From: Streptococcus mitis | GTDB taxonomy: Bacteria; Bacillota; Bacilli; Lactobacillales; Streptococcaceae | Assembly: GCF_001281025.1 (NCBI RefSeq) | Contig: NZ_CP012646.1 | Span: 215,001 to 279,000 of the forward strand | Direction of reading: 5' to 3' | Length of the DNA stretch: 64,000 bases | Shown: positions 56,642 through 64,000 of the stretch, one piece after another | Numbering within the stretch: the first letter of the stretch is position 1 | Layout of the letters: each line of letters starts with the position of its first letter | Notes under the pieces: generated by a model | The model's database searches: none | What the model was told of the DNA's origin: nothing | Seen by the model: only the letters and a program-made list of their open reading frames with translations | Made by a program: the position numbers and the translations under genes

Positions 56642-59600
56642 TTAAGCTTCTTCATCTTCTTTACGACGACGGCCTGCAAGACCAAGACCAAGTAATGCAC
56701 TTGCTGTAGCTGCTACCATAGCTACAGTAGAATCTGCTGTACCTGTATTTGGCAATTCTTTAGCCACTGTGCGTGTATTTGTTTGTGCTGATGCTGTTTG
56801 ACTAGCATTTGCTGATTGAGCGGTAGCTGGAGCTACAGCTGATGTTTGAGTAGCTTGGTCATTAGCTGGCGTTGCATGATTAGTCGATGAAGCAACTTTC
56901 GCCATGAAGTCTTCGATACGTTTCACCATTGCATCCACTTCTGCTTGACTTGCTTTTGCATTTGCAAATACTGCTTTAACTTCTGCTAATAATGCAGTCG
57001 CTTCTTGTGCAGTTTCTGCATCAAGCTTAGCTGACTCTTGGATGATTAGTTCATCTAATTGACGAATAGCGCCTTCTAACTTCGCTTTATCCACTGTCGC
57101 TTCAGTGTTAGTAGATCCGTTATTTCTACCATAATCTGGAAGAGCAGTTTCTGGTTTAGAATCCCCATTTTGTGAAGCAACAACTCTAACCGGTACCTTT
57201 ACAGTTACTTCTGTTCCATCTGGTAATCTTAACATTACTTTAGCAAACTTATCACCTAATGTATTTGTATCAGGTAAGTCTATACTAATCACTGTAACAT
57301 TCTCTGGTAAGCTTAGTTTAGTAATGATATCAGCTTGAGTAATGGCTTTCCCACGTTCAACTTTTACAACTCCAGTAATAGATGCTTGGATGTATGCTTC
57401 AAGGTCGAAAGTTGGGCGATCATAAACTAATGATTCTAAATCTAACTGATATAAGAAAGTACGTAAAGCTTTATCAAGTTCAGCTTTTGTTGTTGCTTTA
57501 TCAATGGCATTTAATGCTGCTTGTTTTAAGCGTTCAACTTCAGCAATTGCTTTTGCTTTTTCTTCAGCTGATAAGTTTGGATTTGCTTTAATACTTGCAA
57601 TTTTTTCAGCTGCAGCAGCTTCTACCGCTGCTTTGGCTTCATTTACAGCTTCTTTGCCAATTGAATTCACTGCTTTAATTGCTGCTTCACCTTTTGCTTG
57701 TGCAGCATTTATAGCTTCTTGCGTTGCTGCTTTTTGGATGGCTTCTACTGCTTCGATAGCGGCTTTTGCTACCTCTGCTTTGGCTGCAGCTTTTTCCTCA
57801 GCTGATAAACCAGTAGCCTTAGCAATTTCTGCTAACTTGGCATCTCTTGTCGCTTTGATTGCTTCCAAGGCTTTTTCTTTGCCAACTGGATTTACTGATT
57901 TGATCGCTGTTTCGCCTTTTGTTTGTGCAGCATTTACAGCTTCTTGCGTTTCTGCCTTTTGGATGGCTTCTACTGCTTCAATTGCTACCTTAGCTACCTC
58001 TGCTTTGGCTGCGGCTTTTTCGTCAGCTGATAATTTATCATTCTTATCGATTTCTGCAATTTTTTCTTCTGCTACTTTTTGAATCGCATCTAATGCTTTT
58101 TCTTTGCCAACTGGATTTACTGATTTGATCGCTGTTTCGCCTTTTGTTTTAGCTGCTTCTACTGCGTCTTGTGTATCTGCCTTTTGGATAGCTTCTACTG
58201 CTTCGATTGCTGCCTTAGCTACCTCTGCTTTGGCTGCGGCTTTTTCGTCAGCTGATAATTTATCATTCTTATCGATTTCTGCAATTTTTTCTTCTGCTGC
58301 TTTTTGAATCGCATCTAATGCTTTTTCTTTTCCAACTGGATTCACTGCTTTAATCGCTGCTTCACCTTTTGCTTTTGCTGCGTCCACTGCGTCTTGTGTA
58401 TCTGCTTTTTGGATGGCTTCTACTGCTTCGATTGCGGCTTTGGCTACTTCTGCTTTGGCTGCAGCTTTTTCTTCATCGGATAACTTAGTATTATTATCGA
58501 TTTCTTGTTCTTTTGCTGCTTTTTCAGCACTAATAGCTGTAATTGCTGCTTCTTTTTCGATAGCTAGTTTTCCATTTTCTTTTGCAGAGTTGATACCCTC
58601 TTCAGTTGTTGCATTATCAATAGCATCTGTTGCATCTGTTGCTTCTTTAGCTACTTTTGCTTTTTCGTCTGCCTTTTGTTCTGGCGTTAAGCTTGTACTA
58701 GCTTCAATAGCATCCGTCGCTTTTTTAGCAGCATCTGCAATTTCTTTTTTAGCAGCATCTCTATCAAGATCTTTCAATGATTCTGCTGCTTTATCTAAAG
58801 CTGTTTTCGCTGCATCCACTTTTGCTTGAGCAGCTTTAACTTCTTCTTTTGTTGCATTATTGCCTTTTGCTAAAACTTTGTCTGCTTCTGCTTTTGCCTC
58901 TTCTAATTGAGCTTTTAATTTTTCAAATTCTGCTTCATATGCTTTAATACTATCTGCTGTTTTACCAGTTGTATCAGCTTTTTTCAATGCATCAGAGTCT
59001 GTTTTTAATTTTGTTTTTTCTTCTGTAGTTGCAGCTTCTACAAGAAGATTTTTAGCAGTTTCTAATTCCGTTTTCACTGCATCTACTTTTGCTTGAGCGA
59101 CTTTAACTTCCTCTTTTGTTGCATTATTGCCTTTTGCTAAAACTTTGTCTGCTTCCGCTTTTGCTGCTTCTAATTGTGCTTTTAATTCTTCATATTTTCT
59201 TTCATAAGCTGCGATACTATCTGGTGTTTTACCTGTTTCATCAGCTTTTGTTAATAGATCTGCATCTTCTTTTAATTTAGCTTTTTCTTCTGCTGTTGCT
59301 GCTTCAATTAAACCATCTTTAGCTTGTTGTAAAGCTGTTTTTTTCTCGTTTACTTTGTTTAAAGCTGCTGTCACTTGTTCTGGTGTTGCGTTTTCGTCAG
59401 CAATTACTGTTTCTGCTTCTTTAATCGCTTCTTGTGCAGCTGTTTTCGCATCGTTATAGGCTTTTGCACTATCTGCAGTTTTTCCTGTTGTTGGATCTGT
59501 TTCTGTTGTTAAAGTGCTTAACGCTTCTTTTGCTTGTGTTAACTCTGTTTTATCAGCTTTATTAACTAATAATTCTGCGGCTTTTGTTAATTCCGCTTTT

Positions 59601-61894
59601 GCTGCATCTACTTTCGCTTGAGCTGCTTTTGCTTCTGCTTTAGATGCATTATTTTCTTTTACTAACACTGCGGCAGCTTCTGTTTTTGCTGCTTCTAATT
59701 GTGCTTTTATCGCTTCATATTTTGTATTGTAAGCTTCAATGCTTTTTGGCGTTTTACCTGTAGTATCAGCTTTTACTAATGAATCTGCATCTTCTTTTAA
59801 TTTAGCTTTTTCTTCTGCTGTTGCTGCTTCGATTAAGCCATCTTTAGCTTGTTGTAAAGCTGTTTTTTTGGCATTTACTTTCTCTAAAGCTGCAGATACT
59901 TGTTCTGGTGTTGCATTTTCATCATTAATAACTGTTAAAGCTGCTGCTATTTCAGTTTTTGCTGCTTCTTTTGCAGCATTATATGCTTTTGCAGTATCAG
60001 TTGTTTTTCCAGGTGTTGGATCTTCATTCACTAAGGCATCTAATTCAGCTTTTGAATTCGTTAATCCTGTTTTATCAGTTTTCAAACCTGATTGTTTAGC
60101 TAACAAATCTTGTAAAGCTTGCTTGAAATTAGGTGTTCTAGCAGCAGGATTTGCTAATAGTGTTTTAACTTTTTCTAATTCTGCTTCATAGTCTTGAATG
60201 GTTTGAGAAGTTTTACCATTTTTATCTGCTGATTCTGTAGCTTTTAATTTATCATAAATTCTTTGTAAAAGATTTCTTGCTACATTACTTGTATCTTGCG
60301 CAATTGAGAAGTCAGCTCCTGTAACAGGCACTGAATATTTATCATCCCAAGCTTGATAACTCATCCCTGTTTTATCTTGGTCTGCTAAACTTACTCTAAC
60401 CTTGTAATGGTCTGCACCTTGAGGTAATGCAATAGGCTTACTCGTAAATGTTCCAGCAGTTCCATTTGGTTTATTCCCAGGTTGTGCCATTAATTTTTCA
60501 GCTTCCCTTTTACCAATGAAATTCTTACGTACAGTATGATCAACACCTGAATCTATTGTAGTCGAATTACTACTATCTGAAATTTTAATTTTTGCTCTAT
60601 TCGTTCCATCTTTAGCTGCTGTTACAATCTGTTTAGCATCATTTATATTTTTAGAAGGATCAAAAGTCGTCTCATAAATCTTTGTTTCTGTAGTACCTTC
60701 GATACTATACACTTCTACTTTATATCTAGCTTTTTTACCTTCACTATCTCCAACATAACCAGGTTTAAACTTAACAATTACATCTGAACCTTCTTTAGTA
60801 GAATAGGCTGTAAATGTTTTTTCAATCCCTTTATATCTCGCAAGATTTTTTGTAATTCCTCCACCTTCACCAGTTGGTTTATAAACGCTATTATCATAAA
60901 CAACTTCATCTCTATTGCTTCTAGTTCTACTCTTTGATAATAATAAAGTATACTCAGTATCTCTATCAAATGCTTGTTCTTGCAACCAAACAGTATCGTC
61001 TAGTGTTGAATTGATAGTCTCAAGAGGGTATACACCTTCTTCGGTTCTTCTAGCAATAGCGAATACTCCTCCATCTACTGCTGTCCATCCTCCGAACTCA
61101 GTAATTTCTTTTACAGTACCTTTTGCTACTTCCTTACTATCACCTAAACTATCCATATTTTGTGAAAGTTTTGAATTATTTTCAACTGTAGGATCTAATG
61201 CTAATAATGCTTTAACTAAAGTATTTAAATCTGCATCTGCTGTAGGCGCTGTATAAGTTTGGTTCGCAGCAGGATCTGTATCCGTTGTAGCCGCATCTGT
61301 ACGGAAAGCATTTGCTTTATTAATTTCTTTTCCATTACGTTCATCTCTAGAACCTGAGTTTGCAATCGAGTTAGATTCTGAAGATTTCTCAGTATTTGTT
61401 GCTACTTTACTTACAGTAGCTTTACCATTTGTTGTATCTACAGCTGGTGCTTCTTTTTTCTCTTCTGGTTTTGTTTTTAGCTGTGTAGTTACTGTAACAA
61501 GCTTATTATAGGCTCTAGTTAACTCTTCTTGTGTTTTTGCATTGTTTAATACAGACTTAGCTTCATCTAAGGCTGTTTTTAATTGATTCACACTATCTTC
61601 TGTTTTACTAGCGTATATGCCTTTAGCAAACTTTCCTTCAATTTCTTCAATCAAGTTTGTTAAAGCTTCCTTGTTCAGAGTCTCTGCTTCAGATGGAAGG
61701 TTTAGAATTTCCTTTCCGCTAGTATCCGGAGTCACACTTAGCTCTGCCGCAGCTACTGCCCCATTTCCTAAAAACATAAACAAGGCAGCCACTGCTACAC
61801 TAGCTGCACCAAAGCTGACCTTACGAATAGAATAACGCGTCACCTTCTCACGATGCAAACGCTCAACACGACTCATAGATTTCTTCTTTCCCAT
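56642..61894 (-). CDS. giant YSIRK/LPXTG cell-wall-anchored surface protein with FIVAR-like and DUF1542 repeats
   Basis: A 1750-residue protein. The N-terminal YSIRKVSFGA signal (residues 21-30) directs septal secretion, with signal cleavage near residue 48. Then an adhesin-like region (about 230-540), helical FIVAR-like repeats (about 560-1070, with ATPEQVSAALEKVNAKKTAL and AQAKVDAAK units), about six DUF1542 repeats of roughly 75 residues (1070-1500; DKLSADEKAAAKAEVAKAAI), a Rib-like domain (about 1515-1580, LPDGTEVTVKVPVRVV) and the sortase signal LPNTG at 1714-1718, then a hydrophobic helix and RRRKEDEEA. AAAGGAGTTTC precedes the ATG. Probably an adhesin; ligand not known. Base pairs 57656-58555 are four 225-bp units and could vary by recombination. 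Confidence 0.93.
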   Translation of the reverse strand: MGKKKSMSRVERLHREKVTRYSIRKVSFGAASVAVAALFMFLGNGAVAAAELSVTPDTSGKEILNLPSEAETLNKEALTNLIEEIEGKFAKGIYASKTEDSVNQLKTALDEAKSVLNNAKTQEELTRAYNKLVTVTTQLKTKPEEKKEAPAVDTTNGKATVSKVATNTEKSSESNSIANSGSRDERNGKEINKANAFRTDAATTDTDPAANQTYTAPTADADLNTLVKALLALDPTVENNSKLSQNMDSLGDSKEVAKGTVKEITEFGGWTAVDGGVFAIARRTEEGVYPLETINSTLDDTVWLQEQAFDRDTEYTLLLSKSRTRSNRDEVVYDNSVYKPTGEGGGITKNLARYKGIEKTFTAYSTKEGSDVIVKFKPGYVGDSEGKKARYKVEVYSIEGTTETKIYETTFDPSKNINDAKQIVTAAKDGTNRAKIKISDSSNSTTIDSGVDHTVRKNFIGKREAEKLMAQPGNKPNGTAGTFTSKPIALPQGADHYKVRVSLADQDKTGMSYQAWDDKYSVPVTGADFSIAQDTSNVARNLLQRIYDKLKATESADKNGKTSQTIQDYEAELEKVKTLLANPAARTPNFKQALQDLLAKQSGLKTDKTGLTNSKAELDALVNEDPTPGKTTDTAKAYNAAKEAAKTEIAAALTVINDENATPEQVSAALEKVNAKKTALQQAKDGLIEAATAEEKAKLKEDADSLVKADTTGKTPKSIEAYNTKYEAIKAQLEAAKTEAAAVLVKENNASKAEAKAAQAKVDAAKAELTKAAELLVNKADKTELTQAKEALSTLTTETDPTTGKTADSAKAYNDAKTAAQEAIKEAETVIADENATPEQVTAALNKVNEKKTALQQAKDGLIEAATAEEKAKLKEDADLLTKADETGKTPDSIAAYERKYEELKAQLEAAKAEADKVLAKGNNATKEEVKVAQAKVDAVKTELETAKNLLVEAATTEEKTKLKTDSDALKKADTTGKTADSIKAYEAEFEKLKAQLEEAKAEADKVLAKGNNATKEEVKAAQAKVDAAKTALDKAAESLKDLDRDAAKKEIADAAKKATDAIEASTSLTPEQKADEKAKVAKEATDATDAIDNATTEEGINSAKENGKLAIEKEAAITAISAEKAAKEQEIDNNTKLSDEEKAAAKAEVAKAAIEAVEAIQKADTQDAVDAAKAKGEAAIKAVNPVGKEKALDAIQKAAEEKIAEIDKNDKLSADEKAAAKAEVAKAAIEAVEAIQKADTQDAVEAAKTKGETAIKSVNPVGKEKALDAIQKVAEEKIAEIDKNDKLSADEKAAAKAEVAKVAIEAVEAIQKAETQEAVNAAQTKGETAIKSVNPVGKEKALEAIKATRDAKLAEIAKATGLSAEEKAAAKAEVAKAAIEAVEAIQKAATQEAINAAQAKGEAAIKAVNSIGKEAVNEAKAAVEAAAAEKIASIKANPNLSAEEKAKAIAEVERLKQAALNAIDKATTKAELDKALRTFLYQLDLESLVYDRPTFDLEAYIQASITGVVKVERGKAITQADIITKLSLPENVTVISIDLPDTNTLGDKFAKVMLRLPDGTEVTVKVPVRVVASQNGDSKPETALPDYGRNNGSTNTEATVDKAKLEGAIRQLDELIIQESAKLDAETAQEATALLAEVKAVFANAKASQAEVDAMVKRIEDFMAKVASSTNHATPANDQATQTSAVAPATAQSANASQTASAQTNTRTVAKELPNTGTADSTVAMVAATASALLGLGLAGRRRKEDEEA
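57656..58555 (-). repeat. tandem 225-bp coding repeats in the surface protein gene
   Basis: Unit boundaries at 57656, 57881, 58106 and 58331 (recognised by TTGCC/TTTCC at the PVGKE codons) are each exactly 225 bp (75 codons) apart. The units at 57881-58105 and 58106-58330 are close to identical over long stretches. Expected to expand or contract. Confidence 0.88.
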
Positions 61895-62282
61895 CTATAG
61901 AAACTCCTTTTTCCTTCATCTTCTAAGAATATTGTGTACAAGATAAGGGATACTATAATTTTAATGATACTACTCAGAATAAAATATCCCAGCCTATATT
62001 ATAGTACTTTTATTCAATATTGACAAGAAGCTAGGTTGACAAAATTAATAAATATTCCTTCGATAATAAATCTAGGCTTAAAAGTCAAGAATATAAAACA
62101 TTCAAGAAATAATATAGTAGATTGAAATAAGATATAGACAAATCGATTATAAAGGGAAGATAATACTTCTAGCATATTAACACTAGACTACTTTAAGTTA
62201 AGAGAGCAAAAGCATTAGATTACACCGAATTCATATCATCAACGCTACTTCATTTCTTTATAAAGGGGGGACAAAAATGATG
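61895..62282. other. promoter region and AT-rich leader upstream of the surface protein gene
   Basis: No gene seen. The first part is the surface-gene leader (about 95 nt). The rest (62030-62280) is AT-rich and contains AGTAGATTGAAATAAGATAT, which looks like a fragment of a multicopy small intergenic repeat of this group; that identification is uncertain. A TATAAAGGGGGGACAAAAATGATG stretch at 62258-62284 resembles a start region, but the frame is short. Confidence 0.4.
61998..62026 (-). promoter_or_regulatory. promoter of the surface protein gene
   Basis: Minus-strand TTGTCA (62021-62026), 17 nt, TATAAT (61998-62003), about 100 nt before the ATG. Confidence 0.75.
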
Positions 62283-62354
62283 ACAAACCCAGAAATCAAC
62301 ATTTTAAGACAAAGCAAAAAGCCCACTGTTGTAGGCTTTCTGTAAGATATTTCT
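62283..62354. repeat. 72-bp direct repeat, right copy
   Basis: Copy of 56501-56572 with about five substitutions. It contains the rpsD terminator (arms AAAGCC 62318-62323 and GGCTTT 62334-62339), ending 5 bp from the rpsD stop codon. Confidence 0.9.
62316..62340 (-). terminator. terminator after rpsD
   Basis: Arms AAAGCC / GGCTTT and a T run on the minus strand, inside the right repeat copy. Confidence 0.65.
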
Positions 62355-62359
62355 TAAAA

Positions 62360-62971
62360 TTAAAGCATTTTGTTGTAGAATTCAACGACAAGTGCTTCGT
62401 TGATTTCTGGGTTGATTTCGTCGCGTTCTGGCAGGCGAGTCAATGAACCTTCCAATTTTTCAGCGTCGAATGATACGAATGCTGGACGTCCAAGAGTAGC
62501 TTCTACTGCTTCAAGGATAGCTGGAACTTTCAATGATTTTTCACGAACTGAGATCACTTGACCTGGAGTTACACGGTATGATGGGATATCAACGCGTTTT
62601 CCGTCAACAAGGATGTGACCGTGGTTTACGAATTGACGAGCTTGACGACGAGTAGTCGCAAGACCAAGACGGTAAACAACGTTATCCAAACGACGTTCCA
62701 AAAGAAGCATGAAGTTGAAACCTAGGATTCCGCCTTTGATTTTTGTAGCTTGTACGAACAAGTTACGGAATTGTTTTTCACCTACACCGTAAGTGAAACG
62801 AAGTTTTTGTTTTTCAGCCAATTGCAAACCGTATTCTGACAATTTCGAACGGTTGTTTGGTCCGTGTTGTCCTGGTACGTAGTTACGACGTGCCAATTCT
62901 TTACCTGTACCTGTAAGTGAAAGGCCAAGGCGACGAGCTTGTTTCCAAGATGGTCCTGTATAACGTGACAT
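62360..62971 (-). CDS. rpsD: 30S ribosomal protein S4
   Basis: A 203-residue protein of the small subunit assembly core; binds 16S rRNA 5' domain. [16 protein letters not shown] at the start and the S4 RNA-binding domain ([31 protein letters not shown], about 93-123, described here in parts) are clear. The zinc Cys found in some S4 is absent. AGGAGGACATTCAC precedes the ATG. Often autoregulated via its leader; a 150-nt leader is present here. Confidence 0.97.
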   Translation of the reverse strand: MSRYTGPSWKQARRLGLSLTGTGKELARRNYVPGQHGPNNRSKLSEYGLQLAEKQKLRFTYGVGEKQFRNLFVQATKIKGGILGFNFMLLLERRLDNVVYRLGLATTRRQARQFVNHGHILVDGKRVDIPSYRVTPGQVISVREKSLKVPAILEAVEATLGRPAFVSFDAEKLEGSLTRLPERDEINPEINEALVVEFYNKML

Positions 62972-63124
62972 GTGAATGTCCTCCTGATATAAATAATATT
63001 TCGGTGGAAATAGTCACTTAGAAAGCCCTGATTCGTGCAGATGCCCTTCGCCTAAACAGCCAAGGTTACTTATCATAAGACACCTGTTGACGAGCTTCAT
63101 GCTTTCCTGCTGATATTTCGCACA
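62972..63124 (-). promoter_or_regulatory. rpsD leader, possible S4 autoregulatory structure
   Basis: A leader of about 150 nt lies between promoter and rpsD start. It contains complementary segments (for example GCAGGAAAGC..., AAGCTCGTC and GGCGAAGGGCATC) that may form a pseudoknot or multi-stem structure. S4 proteins of Firmicutes repress their own mRNA through such leaders; here the assignment rests on length and position rather than on a checked fold. Confidence 0.5.
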
Positions 63125-63130
63125 AAATCC

Positions 63131-63159
63131 ATTCTACCATGAATGGCTAGATTTGTAAA
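63131..63159 (-). promoter_or_regulatory. rpsD promoter
   Basis: Minus-strand TTTACA (63154-63159), 17 nt, TAGAAT (63131-63136), just after the end of the histidine kinase gene. Confidence 0.75.
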
Positions 63160-63165
63160 GGGGTT

Positions 63166-64000
63166 TTAAGCTTTATTTTCACTGCCAGAGAGATTGAGAA
63201 GGAGGGTAAAGGTGCTTCCTAGGCCGTACTGGCTACTGACTGTAATTTCCCCACCCAATTGATGGACCAATTCACGCGCAATCGCAAGTCCTAAGCCATG
63301 ACCACCTGTCTTCATATTACGCGAAGTTTCTACACGATAAAGGCGTTTGAAAATATTCTCCAAATCCTCTGGGGCAATCCCCTGTCCTTCATCGGTCACA
63401 CTGATTGAAAGCTGGTTATTTTCCAGCTTAGCTACCACTTCCAACTTAGTTCCAGGAGCTGAGTATTTAAAAGCATTATTGACCAGATTCACCAAGATAC
63501 GAGAAAGTTTAGCATAATCCCCCTCAATCCGAGCAGACTCTGGGATTACCTGCAAATGGACATCTCGCTCCTCCTGCTCAATCAAGAACTGAAATTCACT
63601 CATGCACTCAATCAAGAGCTGATCCAGAAAAATACTGTCCTTGCTGGCAGTTTCCACCTGATTTCTAGCTGTGTTTAGGGTCAAAAAATTCAACTCTTCA
63701 ACCAGTTTATTGAGTCTTTCCGTCTGACGTCCAATAGTTGCTAGATAATGAGCTTGCTCTCCTTCCTTGATAACTCCGTCCAAAATCCCTTCTACCGTCG
63801 CTTGAATCGAAGTAATGGGAGTCTTGATATCATGCGATAGCTGGGCAATCATCAAGCCCTTTTCTCGTTCGCTTTCTTCCAAGGAATCAAATGTCGCCTG
63901 CAAATCATGGGACATTTCATTAAAAGCTTGGCCTAATTGCTGAAATTCTACAGGGCCTTGAACCTCCAGATTTGAGGGGAAGTCCTTGTCTGCTACCCGC
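63166..64000 (-). CDS. sensor histidine kinase, C-terminal part (truncated by window edge)
   Basis: About 278 codons run open to the window edge. In the visible part: the end of a HAMP linker (EFQQLGQAFNEM), a DHp domain with the phospho-acceptor His in QLSHDIKTPITSIQ, N-box NLVNNAFKYS, G1 box DEGQGIAPEDL and G2 box GGHGLGLAIA. It belongs to the HPK1/EnvZ-like group. Location next to rpsD suggests the pneumococcal TCS08 kinase (hk08), which neighbours rpsD in my recollection. The response regulator would lie beyond the window. Confidence 0.9.
   Translation of the reverse strand, partial: RVADKDFPSNLEVQGPVEFQQLGQAFNEMSHDLQATFDSLEESEREKGLMIAQLSHDIKTPITSIQATVEGILDGVIKEGEQAHYLATIGRQTERLNKLVEELNFLTLNTARNQVETASKDSIFLDQLLIECMSEFQFLIEQEERDVHLQVIPESARIEGDYAKLSRILVNLVNNAFKYSAPGTKLEVVAKLENNQLSISVTDEGQGIAPEDLENIFKRLYRVETSRNMKTGGHGLGLAIARELVHQLGGEITVSSQYGLGSTFTLLLNLSGSENKA

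Noticed and set aside
57656..58555. Regular repeats considered as a CRISPR array
   Set aside because: Units are 225 bp, continuous and in-frame coding; no short repeats with unique spacers were found in the window.
57504..58829. Long plus-strand frames rich in Ala, Ser and Phe
   Set aside because: Mirror image of the repetitive Ala/Lys/Glu codons of the surface protein; not real genes.

Overview
The window looks like a chromosomal segment of a Mitis-group Streptococcus (S. mitis, oralis or pneumoniae relative). Supporting signs are pneumococcal-type BOX repeats, a malX-malC-malD / malA-malR / glgP-malQ maltodextrin locus, the PatAB efflux pair, HexA-type MutS, PBP1b, a YSIRK/LPXTG surface protein and low GC. 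One 16S position recalled as diagnostic for S. pneumoniae carries the non-pneumococcal base (A), so a commensal Mitis-group species is more likely than S. pneumoniae.

Layout. 1-2670: an rRNA operon on the minus strand (16S, tRNA-Ala, 5' part of 23S) with its promoter, preceded by a tRNA-Glu gene. 2.8-13.9 kb, minus strand: a deaminase, gltX, pgi, a class I glutamine amidotransferase, patB/patA (with an attenuator in front of patA), mutS and argR. 14.1-18.5 kb, plus strand: argS, a cluster of palindromes, a small membrane protein, gpsA and galU. 18.6-26.3 kb, minus strand: an AT-rich P-loop kinase-like gene, a rhomboid protease, 5-formyl-THF cyclo-ligase, dapL/dapH (lysine and peptidoglycan precursor synthesis), a candidate small RNA, an EamA transporter and pbp1b. 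26.4-31.5 kb: tyrS, an unusual P-type ATPase with a small partner, rlmA(II) and a small membrane protein. 31.7-41.5 kb: the maltodextrin regulon with two LacI-type operators in the divergent promoter region. 41.5-49.7 kb, minus strand: a YitT-type protein, aspS, a tightly coupled XRE regulator / ABC transporter / CPBP protease module, and hisS. 49.9-54.7 kb: an MFS transporter, an Rgg regulator, a DUF59 Fe-S protein and ilvD, with three BOX elements. 55-64 kb: rpmF-rpmG, an HXXEE membrane protein, a gene remnant, a tiny Fst-family type I toxin-antitoxin locus, a 1750-residue LPXTG surface protein flanked by a 72-bp direct repeat, rpsD and the 3' part of a histidine kinase.

The most notable item is the Fst-like locus at 56163-56429. 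A 31-codon hydrophobic peptide gene faces a convergent roughly 67-nt antisense RNA; the two share a terminator, and paired direct repeats lie over the toxin start region, matching the architecture of the plasmid pAD1 par system. Other notable items are the direct repeats that flank the giant surface protein, a candidate promoter-to-terminator small RNA upstream of dapH, leaderless-looking starts for rlmA(II) and the EamA gene, and a perfect 10-bp inverted repeat over the -35 of the XRE/ABC module.
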